A DNA stretch of 64,000 bases from an uncultured Lachnospiraceae bacterium (lineage in GTDB: Bacteria > Bacillota > Clostridia > Lachnospirales > Lachnospiraceae). The notes under the pieces were generated by a model. It ran no database searches. It was given only the letters and a program-made list of their open reading frames with translations, and was not told where the DNA came from. Position 1 is the stretch's first letter. The number at the start of each line of letters is the position of its first letter. Location: the NCBI GenBank assembly GCA_902788035.1, contig CADAIL010000002.1, positions 1 to 64,000 on the forward strand, read 5' to 3'. Positions 22,907 through 32,218 of the stretch are shown here, in pieces. The position numbers were made by a program, and so were the translations under genes.

Positions 22907-23307
22907 TCACCCTTGCCGGCATGATGGCCGCTGACGAGGACGCTCTTGCGTGCGACATCGCGGAGACATACGGGATTTATGATATGAGGGCACTGCCGGC
23001 CGGACGCTTGGCGGTGCTCGCTGTCGGTTTAAGGGAAGATTCCCGGATAAAGACAAAAATGTCGGGACTTACGGTCCCTGTTGGAGATCTGATGACGGCG
23101 GCGATCGTCGACCGGCTGACGTGGATTGCGTGGGCCAACTCTGTGGATGGACAGAGAGGCGTGAACAAGCCGGCACAGCTTGTTTCGAAGCTCCTCAGGA
23201 GGGATGCCGAAAAAGAGCGTCAGACGGTTGCATATGAATCTCCGGAAGAGTTTGAAGCTGAGAGAAAGAGACTTTTGAGGGAAGTGGAATGTCGGGACAG
23301 ACAATAG
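22903..23307 (+). CDS. T part of the G-T tail assembly chaperone
   Basis: Read from the frameshift site, about 134 residues fused to the G-like protein. LTVPVGDLMTAAIVDRLTWIAWANS, GVNKPAQLVSKLLRRDAEKERQTVAYESPEEFEAERKRLL match the DUF5361-like downstream chaperone of clostridial siphophages. The long and short forms together chaperone the tape measure during tail assembly. Overlaps the tape measure gene by 19 bp. Confidence 0.78.
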   Translation: MITLAGMMAADEDALACDIAETYGIYDMRALPAGRLAVLAVGLREDSRIKTKMSGLTVPVGDLMTAAIVDRLTWIAWANSVDGQRGVNKPAQLVSKLLRRDAEKERQTVAYESPEEFEAERKRLLREVECRDRQ

Positions 23308-25574
23308 GAAAGGCATATGTGCAAATCATGCCGTCGGTAAAAGGACTGGCGGGGAATCTGAAAAACGCAATGAACGGCGATGCGGTATCAGCTGGAGAAT
23401 CTGCCGGTAGCGGTTTTGGATCCAGTATGGTAGGTGCGATCAAAGGAATGATTGCGGCTGCGGGCATCGGGGCTGCATTAAAATCATCACTGGATGAAGG
23501 CGGGGCTTTACAGCAATCCCTTGGCGGCGTCGAAACGCTGTTCAAAGAGAATGCGGATACCGTGAAAGAATATGCCAACCAGGCTTACAGGACAGCCGGA
23601 ATGTCTGCGAACGAGTACATGGAGACCGTCACAGGGTTCTCCGCTTCCCTCCTGCAGTCCCTTGGAGGCGATACGGCAAAAGCTGCAGAATCGGCTGATA
23701 TGGCCCTGCGGGACATGTCTGACAATGCGAATAAATTCGGTACGGACATGGAATCGATCAAGACTGCATATGCAGGCTTCGCAAAGCAGAACTATACGAT
23801 GCTCGACAACCTGAAGCTGGGGTATGGCGGAACGAAAAGCGAGATGGAGCGTCTCCTTGCAGACGCAAAAGCGCTTACTGGTGTCGAATACAACATCGAC
23901 AGCCTCGACGATGTCTATCAGGCGATCCATGTAATACAGGGCGAACTCGGAGTGACCGGGACAACAGCAAAAGAAGCGGCATCTACCCTCGCAGGGTCCG
24001 CGGCATCTATGAAGGCAGCCTTTACCAATGTGCTTGGAAAGCTTGCGATCGGGGAAGACATCAGCGCAGACCTTGACGCTCTGAAGGACTCCCTGCAAGT
24101 GTTCCTGTTCGACAATGTGCTCCCTATGGTAGGAAACATAGCGGAGCGCATTCCGCAGCTGGTAGAAGCGGCAGGGAGCATGGTCATACAGGGCTTGAAT
24201 ATGCTTGGGAACAATGCAGGGGACATCGCAGGAACGGTCGTGAATACGATTGTGAGCCTCGCAGAGGCAATTATTGGAGCTGCCCCGTATGTCATTGAGG
24301 CTGCGCTTAGGATCGTTGCTGAAATCGGCTCTAAATTGATTGAGATGGACTGGATGGAGATCATCACGTCGATGATGGCGAACATGCGCGATAGCATGGA
24401 GCTGGCAGCAGGCGAGATATTAGGGACGGACGGGAGCATCATTTCCGCTCTGGTCGCTGGAATCAGCGCGGCTCTTCCGGGGTTGATACAGGCAGCAGTC
24501 GACATTATTGGGACAATAATGTCAGCAATAACGGAAAACCTGCCGGTATTGATGGAAAATGGAGTCCAGATTATTTCGGAACTTGTCAACGGCATCATGA
24601 GCAACCTTCCGGCCCTGATCGAGGGAGCAGGCCAGATAGGTCAGACCGTATTGACAGCAATCCTGGAACTGCTCCCGAGCATCATGGAATCAGGGGTTAA
24701 CCTTATAGGCTCGATAGCCGAAGGAATGGCTCAGAATGCGCCGGCAGTGCTTAGTGCTATCGGAGAAGCGCTTACAGGATTGGTTCTGACGATTATTGAA
24801 CATCTTCCTGAGATCCTGGAAAAGGGCAAGGAAATACTTGGAAATGTCGCGCAGGGCATTATTGAGGCGCTCCCGGATCTGGTAAAGGCAGCAGCTGAAA
24901 CGGTAGCAGGATTCCTGGCTGAAATCGGAGCACATTTGCCGGAAGTCCTTGAAGAAGGAATCACTCTCTTAGGGGAACTGATTGCGGGAATCATCAAGTC
25001 CATCCCAGATGTTGTCAGTGCAGCAGCTGATATTATTGGCAATATAGTTGACGCTTTCGGTGAGTATGACTGGGGAAGCATCGGCCTTGACCTGATCAGG
25101 GGAATTGCCGACGGTGTGGCCGGCGCCGCATCCGAACTGATTACAGCAGCAACAAATGTCCTGGGCGACGCATGGGACGCGATGACTGGGTGGCTTGATA
25201 TCGCATCACCCTCGAAAAAGGCTAAAAGAGTTATTGGTAAGAACTGGGCGCTCGGAATCGGTAACGGATTTGTTGAGGGATTCCCTGAAGGAGATATGCT
25301 GTCAAGCGTTAAGGATGCCTTTGGAGATATCCAGAATGAAGTGCTTGGATTTCCTGCGCAGGCCGTGCCTGCGCTTGTGACCGGGACAGCATTCCCGGGA
25401 AGTGCTACACGGACAGTGGATGATATCAAGGACGTGCTGGACGCGATAAAGGAGCTTAGGGAGGCGATGATGTCCATGCAGATAGTTATGGATTCCGGAG
25501 AGCTGGTCGGTGCTGTACAGGAGATGATTAATGAGATTCTTGGTAAGGAGGTACAGCGGGCTAAATGGCAGTAA
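23289..25574 (+). CDS. Tape measure protein
   Basis: 761 aa. GKAYVQIMPSVKGLAGNLKNAM at the start and TMLDNLKLGYGGTKSEMERLLADAKALTG (about 175-203) are classic for Firmicutes tape measures; a long helical, Ala/Gly/Ile-rich region with repeats like I-DIIGTIMSAITENLPVLMENGVQIISELVNGI follows; near the C-terminus SPSKKAKRVIGKNWALGIGNGF. It sets tail length; the modest size predicts a fairly short siphovirus tail. Confidence 0.92.
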   Translation: MSGQTIGKAYVQIMPSVKGLAGNLKNAMNGDAVSAGESAGSGFGSSMVGAIKGMIAAAGIGAALKSSLDEGGALQQSLGGVETLFKENADTVKEYANQAYRTAGMSANEYMETVTGFSASLLQSLGGDTAKAAESADMALRDMSDNANKFGTDMESIKTAYAGFAKQNYTMLDNLKLGYGGTKSEMERLLADAKALTGVEYNIDSLDDVYQAIHVIQGELGVTGTTAKEAASTLAGSAASMKAAFTNVLGKLAIGEDISADLDALKDSLQVFLFDNVLPMVGNIAERIPQLVEAAGSMVIQGLNMLGNNAGDIAGTVVNTIVSLAEAIIGAAPYVIEAALRIVAEIGSKLIEMDWMEIITSMMANMRDSMELAAGEILGTDGSIISALVAGISAALPGLIQAAVDIIGTIMSAITENLPVLMENGVQIISELVNGIMSNLPALIEGAGQIGQTVLTAILELLPSIMESGVNLIGSIAEGMAQNAPAVLSAIGEALTGLVLTIIEHLPEILEKGKEILGNVAQGIIEALPDLVKAAAETVAGFLAEIGAHLPEVLEEGITLLGELIAGIIKSIPDVVSAAADIIGNIVDAFGEYDWGSIGLDLIRGIADGVAGAASELITAATNVLGDAWDAMTGWLDIASPSKKAKRVIGKNWALGIGNGFVEGFPEGDMLSSVKDAFGDIQNEVLGFPAQAVPALVTGTAFPGSATRTVDDIKDVLDAIKELREAMMSMQIVMDSGELVGAVQEMINEILGKEVQRAKWQ

Positions 25575-26320
25575 GAGGAAATACGTTCGGGGCGACCATA
25601 ACAGTCATATCAACGAATGACAGCTATCACACTTATAGGGACTGGGGCCTTATCGTGTCGGACGGGGACCCGGTCGGGGATCCTGAACAAGAAACGAACT
25701 ACATTACTGTACGTGGACGTCCTGGGCTGCTTGACTGCAGTGAATCTCTTACCGGAGAACCGGTGTTTAAAGGCCGTAGGATCACGTTTGATATGGTGAT
25801 GCAAACACCTCAGGATCAATGGAGCATGACAGTATCCAAGATCAGGAACAGTATTGATGGCCGAAGGGTTAAAGTGTTTTTGGATGACGATCCAAGTCAT
25901 TACTGGCTCGGCAGGATCAGTGTGAAGAACACGTCGAGGGTGATGAGATGCGGTCGATTTACCCTTGAAGTTTATGCGGATGCATACAAGTACGAAAAGG
26001 CAAGTTCGCAGGAGAAATTGCGTTGGGATGACATGAATTTTCTTACGGACTGTTTGCGGTATATTGGCACGATTACGGTATCTGGCCAGTATACGCTTGT
26101 TATACCGAAAGGAGAACACGCGGTAGTGCCCACGATCAAAGTAACGAACATCACGTCGCAGACATTCTCAATGAGCGTCGTTGGGACTGGAAAATCTTAT
26201 GCTCTTGTAGCTGGCACTAATCGCTTCCCGGATTTAAAGGTGTGCGGCGCAGAAGATGTGACGCTCAGTTTTGGAGGATCCGCGAAGGTAACATTGACCT
26301 ATAGAGGAGAAAGTCTGTGA
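25565..26320 (+). CDS. Distal tail protein (Dit)
   Basis: 251 aa overlapping the tape measure by 10 bp. DWGLIVSDGDPVGDPEQETNYITVRGRPGLLDCSESLTGEPVFKGRRITFDMVM and a central FTLEVYADAYKYEK, then a galectin-like C-terminal part. The protein forms the hub between tail tube and adsorption apparatus. Confidence 0.82.
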   Translation: MAVRGNTFGATITVISTNDSYHTYRDWGLIVSDGDPVGDPEQETNYITVRGRPGLLDCSESLTGEPVFKGRRITFDMVMQTPQDQWSMTVSKIRNSIDGRRVKVFLDDDPSHYWLGRISVKNTSRVMRCGRFTLEVYADAYKYEKASSQEKLRWDDMNFLTDCLRYIGTITVSGQYTLVIPKGEHAVVPTIKVTNITSQTFSMSVVGTGKSYALVAGTNRFPDLKVCGAEDVTLSFGGSAKVTLTYRGESL

Positions 26321-28212
26321 TGTATACTTATTGGCTTGACGACCAGATACTCTATTATCCGGGAGACTCATTATGCACACTGGTAGGCGATCCGGTGATC
26401 AAACTCAGTATAGGACAGGCCGGAAGTTGCGAGATGAAGATTCCGGAGACGAATCCGCTTTACAATAGTATCAGCCTCAGGAAATCAATGGTAACTGTGA
26501 AAAAAGGTGATAAAGAAATTTTCTGCGGGGAAATTCGAACAGCGGAACGTGATAGAGATAACAACATGAATGCATATGCAGTCGGAGAGCTTGCCTTCCT
26601 GGCTGACGGAATACAGCCGCAGCACAGCTATGGAAAGGCGACCCCGACAGCGTTCCTGGCTGCAGTGCTGTCAGAACATAATGACTCCGTTGAAGAACGG
26701 AAACAGTTTGCACCGGGATATGTCACTGTGCCTAGCGGATGGGACGACTCGGTCAAACAGACCGATTACGACAACTCGCTGGTTGCACTAAGGACTCAGC
26801 TCGTGGACCGGCTCGGGGGATGCCTCAGAATTCGGAAAGCAGGAGTAACGCGCTATGTCGACTATGTGACACTATCGGATTATGGAGCAGCAAATGCGCA
26901 GGGGATCAACTTCGGGGAAAACCTGTTGGATTATTCAGAGAACATGACTGCAGCGGATATTGTGACATGCATAATTCCTCTCGGCGCGCGAATTGACTCA
27001 GATAGCGATTTTGAAAAGCGGGTCGATATAAAGTCGGTCAACTCAGGAAACAACTATCTGACAGCGTCACAGACAGTCTTGAACCGCTTTGGGCGCATTT
27101 GGAGAGTAGTCATATTTGACGATCTTGACGACCCGGCAGACATAATGGCAGCAGGACAGGCGTGGTTAGCAGAGAACCAGTACGAGACGATGAGGCTCAA
27201 AATCACAGCTGTTGACCTGTCAATTCTCGACAGTGAGATAGACGATATGTATTTAGGAGACAGAATCCCGTGCAAAGCGGAGCCTTACGGCCTTGACATG
27301 ACGCTACCGATCGTCGAACAGACGATACATCCGTTGTCACCGCATAAGGACACGATCGTGCTGAGCGCATCTCTCCAGAATAAAAAGCTGACAATCAGTG
27401 ACCAGGTTGGCAGCAGTGGCGACTCGATCAGGCAGGCGACAGCCCAGACGGAGACGAAAATCCGCAATGTAATCCGCCAGGAAGTGGCGAACTTGATGGC
27501 AACATTCACGGGAGCCGGAGGCGGATATAAGCTCTCGGAGTTCGATAGCAATGGGTTATGGCTGAGAGATCTATGGATGGACACTCCGGACAAAGACACG
27601 GCGACAAACATACTCGAGATAAGCATGCGGGGTATAAGGTCGTCGAACAATGGGTATAAAGCTCCGACAGATCCGGCCTGGAAGCTTGGCATAACAATAG
27701 ACGGCCAAATTAATGCAGATAGAATCCTGACGGGGACACTGATGGCGGGGTTGATCAAAGCTGGTATTCTGTCAGATGTAGGCGGCAACACGTCGTTCAA
27801 TCTTGAAACGGGCGCGCTAATTTCCAAAAAGTTCTCGATAAACTCAACGAATTTCACCCTGACGGAAGACGGCATAGCGAGCATGTCAGGAGCCACGATA
27901 AACGACGGGACAATTACATCAGAATCCGGAGACAAAAAAGCAATGATTGACAACGGATTTTATCGAGGCTATTTGAACAATCAGATATCTGGCTTGCTTG
28001 ACCTGTGCCCGACATACGGCGACAACATAAAGCGTGCGGCGCTGTGGGGAAAAGACGTTTTGTATTTGCAAGCCGGCGGAACAGAAGGAGCGCCGACAAC
28101 GCAAATTACGATTGACAGCACAGGCTTGCACGCACAGGGCGCGGATGGATGGGTAGTGCTTGGCGATATGCGTGTGCGCTTAGATCATGGACTGATAATG
28201 GAGATTATATAA
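26317..28212 (+). CDS. Tail protein with endopeptidase-like N-terminal domain
   Basis: 631 aa, ATGA overlap. The first ~370 residues (CTLVGDPVIKLSIGQAGSCEMKIPETNPLYNSISLRKSMVTVKKGDKEIFCGEI..., ILDSEIDDMYLGDRIPCKAEPYGLDMTLPIVEQTIHPLSP) match the tail-associated Prophage_tail (Tal) family; the remainder is a fibre-like region with LADRILTGTLMAG-type repeats (NADRILTGTLMAGLIKAGILSD). It attaches to Dit and starts the tail tip. Confidence 0.82.
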   Translation: MMYTYWLDDQILYYPGDSLCTLVGDPVIKLSIGQAGSCEMKIPETNPLYNSISLRKSMVTVKKGDKEIFCGEIRTAERDRDNNMNAYAVGELAFLADGIQPQHSYGKATPTAFLAAVLSEHNDSVEERKQFAPGYVTVPSGWDDSVKQTDYDNSLVALRTQLVDRLGGCLRIRKAGVTRYVDYVTLSDYGAANAQGINFGENLLDYSENMTAADIVTCIIPLGARIDSDSDFEKRVDIKSVNSGNNYLTASQTVLNRFGRIWRVVIFDDLDDPADIMAAGQAWLAENQYETMRLKITAVDLSILDSEIDDMYLGDRIPCKAEPYGLDMTLPIVEQTIHPLSPHKDTIVLSASLQNKKLTISDQVGSSGDSIRQATAQTETKIRNVIRQEVANLMATFTGAGGGYKLSEFDSNGLWLRDLWMDTPDKDTATNILEISMRGIRSSNNGYKAPTDPAWKLGITIDGQINADRILTGTLMAGLIKAGILSDVGGNTSFNLETGALISKKFSINSTNFTLTEDGIASMSGATINDGTITSESGDKKAMIDNGFYRGYLNNQISGLLDLCPTYGDNIKRAALWGKDVLYLQAGGTEGAPTTQITIDSTGLHAQGADGWVVLGDMRVRLDHGLIMEII

Positions 28213-28213
28213 G

Positions 28214-29707
28214 ATGAGTGCAATATCAACAATATTAACGAGATTAAGGGCGGCTATATGGGCGATAGACGTCCGGGATGATATCGCAAATGCGATAGAG
28301 CAGTGTTACTCGGATGTGTCAAATCCGACACTGCAGACTGAGGCCCTGGAGGCTGCTCTTCAGAATAAGATTGATCAAGGCGAGATGGCGGCGCTCACGA
28401 TCGGAGATAGGACAATCACGGCCGTCAAGCTGGCAAACGGAGTCATTCCTGCGGCAGATGCGACTCTTACCACGTCCGGAGGATATGCGGACGCAGCTGA
28501 AACCGGCCGGCAGATTGGTAACATAAGGGCTGATTTAGGTGACTTCGAAGCGGCTGGCGGGGCGGATAAATATTTCACCAATGTAAAAGTCTATGGCGAA
28601 CCGCTCCGCGTTGGAATTGGTAACATCCGAAACAACTACAATTCACAGACGGGCTTTATACTCTTTAAAGCAAATGCTGATGGAACGCCTATCAGTGGGG
28701 GTTCGATAAAAAATGTTAGTGACGCTTCTGTTTCTGGTCATTTTCGGCATGTAAGCGGAGATGGTCATGTATATGAATTTGATTATGATTTATCAAGTTT
28801 ACCATCAGGGACAAGAGAAACCACAAACGACACAGCCCATGTTATAAAGCAGGATAGATTTTATGATTTATCTAGGCTTCAGCAGATAAACTATATTCAC
28901 CCGTTGTATCCGGGCGGGATAGTTGTTGATGAATTTGGCAACATAATTTTTGTTAATGAGGATTTCAACCAGTACGAAGCAAACCCATTAAAAGGCAAAA
29001 GCGTTTCGATATTAGGAGACTCAATATCATCTTATGAGGGTCGCATACCTGAGGACTACGCATATTACTATCCGAGGGGTGATGTAGACGATGTTTCAAA
29101 AACATGGTGGGGCAAGCTGATAAATGATACCGGTATGCTGATATGTAACAATGCTTCTTGGAGTGGCGGAACGGTAGCCGGGGAGCAACTCACTAATGCA
29201 AAATGTGGATGCTCTCAACTCAGAGTGGATGCGTTGAAGAATCCGAGCACAAACGCAGACCCGGATATAATTCTGTGTTATGTGTCTACAAACGACTGGG
29301 GGAAAAATATCCCGATAGGGGATTTTGGCTCTAATGATTTGCCGGATTTGACATCTTCCGAGATTACTACTATAGCGATGGGGTATGCTGTAATGCTGTA
29401 CAGAATCAGGAACACATACCCGAACGCTATAGTGTATTGCATAACTTCATTAGCCGGAAGGCATCTCAGCTCTGACTTGGTATGGCCTTTCGAAAATGAG
29501 ATTCACGAAACACTGCATCAGGTAAACGAAAAGATAACCTATGTGGCTCATTTATTCGGTGCGAGGGTAATTGATTTGGAAACATGCGGGATTCACCAGT
29601 GGAATATTACCAATTACACGGTAGATACCCACATACATCCTAATGACGCAGGTGCGAGGGTAATTGCCGACACGGTAAAAAGACGATTGGAGGAGGACTT
29701 TAGATGA
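28214..29707 (+). CDS. Tail protein with SGNH hydrolase domain
   Basis: 497 aa. Residues 1-110 are a fibre/attachment region (TLQTEALEAALQNKIDQGEMAALTIGDRTITAVKLA). From about 265 a complete SGNH/GDSL esterase domain: block I SILGDSISS, block II NNASWSGGT, block III STNDWG, and block V DTHIHPND with the catalytic Asp-His. It probably removes acyl groups from surface glycans during adsorption. From about 28600 the DNA is more A/T-rich, suggesting exchange of the receptor-binding module. Confidence 0.85.
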   Translation: MSAISTILTRLRAAIWAIDVRDDIANAIEQCYSDVSNPTLQTEALEAALQNKIDQGEMAALTIGDRTITAVKLANGVIPAADATLTTSGGYADAAETGRQIGNIRADLGDFEAAGGADKYFTNVKVYGEPLRVGIGNIRNNYNSQTGFILFKANADGTPISGGSIKNVSDASVSGHFRHVSGDGHVYEFDYDLSSLPSGTRETTNDTAHVIKQDRFYDLSRLQQINYIHPLYPGGIVVDEFGNIIFVNEDFNQYEANPLKGKSVSILGDSISSYEGRIPEDYAYYYPRGDVDDVSKTWWGKLINDTGMLICNNASWSGGTVAGEQLTNAKCGCSQLRVDALKNPSTNADPDIILCYVSTNDWGKNIPIGDFGSNDLPDLTSSEITTIAMGYAVMLYRIRNTYPNAIVYCITSLAGRHLSSDLVWPFENEIHETLHQVNEKITYVAHLFGARVIDLETCGIHQWNITNYTVDTHIHPNDAGARVIADTVKRRLEEDFR

Positions 29708-30432
29708 TTTCAGTTGCCAATCATAAGAGTTTAAACGGGGTTATCATTAAAGGTCTGAGGGGCGGCACGAAACTCGGCACGGTGCAGTATCGGGATTTGG
29801 AGCTTGAGACAAGAGAAACGGTTGACCATGTACAGACTTCAAATATTTTAACCGGGCTGAGAAATAGAACATTGGATAGTATAGTAGCGGAAAACACCAC
29901 ATATTATAACAATAACAATGTTGTTGTAGGCATCAATTACTTAATGCGTGGATTCAGCACGCCACTGCCGATTGATGATTACTATGACGAAGGTGCAAAG
30001 TATCTCGTATTAAGAGCACATAACTGGTACAGAAACCCCGCTAATTATTTCGCAGGCATTAATAGCCAGTTTTTGTATGCTTGCGGTGAAGAATCTGATG
30101 GCAGACCGAGGACGAGTGAAACCACTGCCGCAATCAAACAGGCAGGACTCGATAAACTGGGTAATAATATTTTACTGGGCGCTTCCGTGACAAATGCAGA
30201 GCTGTTAGCCGCCGATGCTGGTAGTCAGTCAACGCAGGATACAGCATTCGACCTTTATGCATGTGATGTAGCAGTAGATATTAACAAACTCCATGAACTT
30301 GGAATAAAAATGATGTGTGTTTGCTGGCTGGCTTTCAATAAACCGTATAAATACGCAAGCGCAGACGATCTGCAGAAAACACTGCCGCAAACTGCATTGA
30401 TTGATCAAATTTCCGGGTATTTGATATTTTAG
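29704..30432 (+). CDS. Tail-associated protein, unknown
   Basis: 242 aa, ATGA overlap with the SGNH gene, AGGAGGAC upstream. GGTKLGTVQYRDLELETRETVDHVQTSNILTGLRNRTLDSI at the start; a central YYDEGAKYLVLRAHNWYRNPANYFAG; C-terminal KLHELGIKMMCVCWLAFNKP. A/T-rich like the end of the previous gene. Likely a second tail-tip component or a partner of the fibre; no family recognised. Confidence 0.6.
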   Translation: MISVANHKSLNGVIIKGLRGGTKLGTVQYRDLELETRETVDHVQTSNILTGLRNRTLDSIVAENTTYYNNNNVVVGINYLMRGFSTPLPIDDYYDEGAKYLVLRAHNWYRNPANYFAGINSQFLYACGEESDGRPRTSETTAAIKQAGLDKLGNNILLGASVTNAELLAADAGSQSTQDTAFDLYACDVAVDINKLHELGIKMMCVCWLAFNKPYKYASADDLQKTLPQTALIDQISGYLIF

Positions 30433-30449
30433 CAACAGGTAAACGTTAT

Positions 30450-31478
30450 CTACGCGGCATGGATTCGCTTTAGACATTTCCCCCAAGGTCCTATACGAAG
30501 AAGGTTGCACCAGAGAATCGGAATCAGGATGCCAATAGCAAAATAAATGAGAAACCATCCGTTTGCGGAATCATACAGAGGGTAATATTGCAATGCATTA
30601 TGAACGGTGATAGCCTCTCCATTCAAATACATCTGTAATATGATTCCAATGCGGAAAAACAGAAGATGCCAAATAACAATGTCCATGCTGCGTTTGCCAA
30701 AAAACACAAGACACTTTCTAACAGCCGGAAACACACTTGAATTTAATTGCGCCAGAATCTTACATAGATAAAGCACAACGTGAGAAGCGAAGATCGATCC
30801 TGCTATGAATAAGATTGGGTGACTGTATTCGTTAGCGGCCATTCTTACAGAATCATAAGGGCCAATGATAATGAACAAGACAGTGCATATAATGATTGCA
30901 TATGGATTATCAAATATCCTGAATAAGTTTTTGTGACTATTTGCGAAAACGCCGAGTGCAAAGAACATACTCAGAATCAGCGTGCGGCTGATTGCATATG
31001 GTAAGGAAAAATGAAATCCACAGAAGGCAATCATGATGAATAATGCGAGTATTATGTTGTCACGGTATTTCTGGGCCAACATAAGTGTGTCAAGTAGTTT
31101 GTAAAGAATTGATACAAGAAATAAAGCACCCAGAAACCATGTCGCGCCGAAATATTGATCTGCTTTTGATAAAGTGAAAAGTATTAGAAATTCATGCTTC
31201 AATACAGCTGAAAAATCATTTCTGCGTAAAAACCATTCGATCCAGATTGCTAAAGAATTCCAAAAAACAAACGGGATGTAAAGCCGGTTCACACGATTTT
31301 TGGCGAAGCGCCCTAAAGCGGATGTTTGCTTATACACCAAGCCTGAAATGATAAAGAAAAACGGCATGTGGAATTGATTGATCTGATACGAAAATGGGCC
31401 ATTCGCATGATTCCATACTACGAGTAAAATCCCAAAACCCTTAGCTATATCAAGAAATTCGATTCTTTGTTTATTCAT
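30450..31478 (-). CDS. Membrane acyltransferase (acyltransferase 3 family)
   Basis: 342 aa from ATG 31478 (GAGGT upstream); ATG 31496 is further up without a good site. EFLDIAKGFGILLVVWNHANGPFSYQINQFHMPFFFIISGLVYK is the family's N-terminal signature with the catalytic His, followed by about ten membrane helices. These enzymes O-acylate surface polysaccharides. It runs against the late genes, is A/T-rich and sits between tail and lysis modules: the usual features of a lysogenic conversion gene. Confidence 0.88.
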   Translation of the reverse strand: MNKQRIEFLDIAKGFGILLVVWNHANGPFSYQINQFHMPFFFIISGLVYKQTSALGRFAKNRVNRLYIPFVFWNSLAIWIEWFLRRNDFSAVLKHEFLILFTLSKADQYFGATWFLGALFLVSILYKLLDTLMLAQKYRDNIILALFIMIAFCGFHFSLPYAISRTLILSMFFALGVFANSHKNLFRIFDNPYAIIICTVLFIIIGPYDSVRMAANEYSHPILFIAGSIFASHVVLYLCKILAQLNSSVFPAVRKCLVFFGKRSMDIVIWHLLFFRIGIILQMYLNGEAITVHNALQYYPLYDSANGWFLIYFAIGILIPILWCNLLRIGPWGKCLKRIHAA

Positions 31479-31575
31479 AAGATACCTCGAATACATAGTT
31501 TTTTACATTGTAAACGTAATAACTGGAAATTACAAACTGATTAGCATGCCAATAAACGCCCATTTTAGACCGAGA

Positions 31576-31602
31576 AGAGACGGAGATCCCCGTCTCTTTT
31601 TT
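31576..31602 (+). terminator. Terminator after the tail operon region
   Basis: AGAGACGG / CCGTCTCT with TTTTTT following. It separates tail transcription from the lysis genes; immediately followed by palindrome copy 3. Bases 31497-31575 show no gene and no clear promoter for the acyltransferase. Confidence 0.85.
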
Positions 31603-31603
31603 G

Positions 31604-31617
31604 TTGCGCCGGCGCAA
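31604..31617. repeat. Palindrome TTGCGCCGGCGCAA, copy 3
   Basis: Exact 14-bp palindrome, here extended to 16 bp (G...C), placed just after a terminator in the gap before the holin gene. Same sequence as at 2046 and 10135. Confidence 0.85.
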
Positions 31618-31751
31618 CTTGTGAGGCTAATTCATTGATATACAAACAAGTGAAAACCGATTTTAAAAAGTATTCCAGATAATACGGGGCGGACTTTATT
31701 ATCATACATGAGGCTAAAATGAGTTGAAGAAAAAGAAAGGAGCCTCGTTTT

Positions 31752-32165
31752 ATGGCTAAAAATTATATCGTGACAATAATTGGAGCAGCAGCCGGCGCAA
31801 TAGTATCAGCAGCTGGAGGATGGGATTCAGCACTTCAGGCGCTGATTGTATTTATGGTTCTTGATTATCTGACTGGCCTGATTGTGGCAGCGGTCTTCCA
31901 CGCGTCCAAAAAGACAAAATCGGGTAAGCTTAGTAGCGCGGCCGGGCTCAAGGGTTTGGCCAAAAAGGTACTTATGCTTTTCCTGGTTATCGCTGGCCAG
32001 TATGCAGATCTGGTGTTGGGTATCGATTACTTCCGGACTGCGGTAGTCATAGCGCTCATAGCAAATGAATTGATTTCATTAATCGAAAATGCCGGACTCG
32101 CAGGAATTGAAGTACCTGTGCTTTCAAAAGCTGTAGATGCGCTTAAGAGCATTGATAATAATTGA
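31752..32165 (+). CDS. Phage holin (TcdE/Holin_4 family)
   Basis: 137 aa. Three hydrophobic segments (YIVTIIGAAAGAIVSAAGGW, LQALIVFMVLDYLTGLIVAAVF, VLMLFLVIAGQYADLVLG) and the D-Y-L-T-G motif plus GLKGLAKK are typical. It makes membrane holes at lysis. GAGGCT (31710) and AGCCTC (31741) could pair and partly hide the AAGGAG site, perhaps slowing translation. Overlaps nothing; endolysin follows. Confidence 0.9.
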   Translation: MAKNYIVTIIGAAAGAIVSAAGGWDSALQALIVFMVLDYLTGLIVAAVFHASKKTKSGKLSSAAGLKGLAKKVLMLFLVIAGQYADLVLGIDYFRTAVVIALIANELISLIENAGLAGIEVPVLSKAVDALKSIDNN

Positions 32166-32173
32166 GTTGCACG

Positions 32174-32204
32174 GGGATATCCTGTCAGGATATCCCTGAT
32201 TTTA
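32174..32204 (+). terminator. Hairpin between holin and endolysin
   Basis: GGGATATCCTG and CAGGATATCCC form an almost uninterrupted palindrome, followed by TGATTTTATTT. Could attenuate transcription into the endolysin gene or protect the holin mRNA end. Confidence 0.55.
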
Positions 32205-32218
32205 TTTCGGAGGAGATT

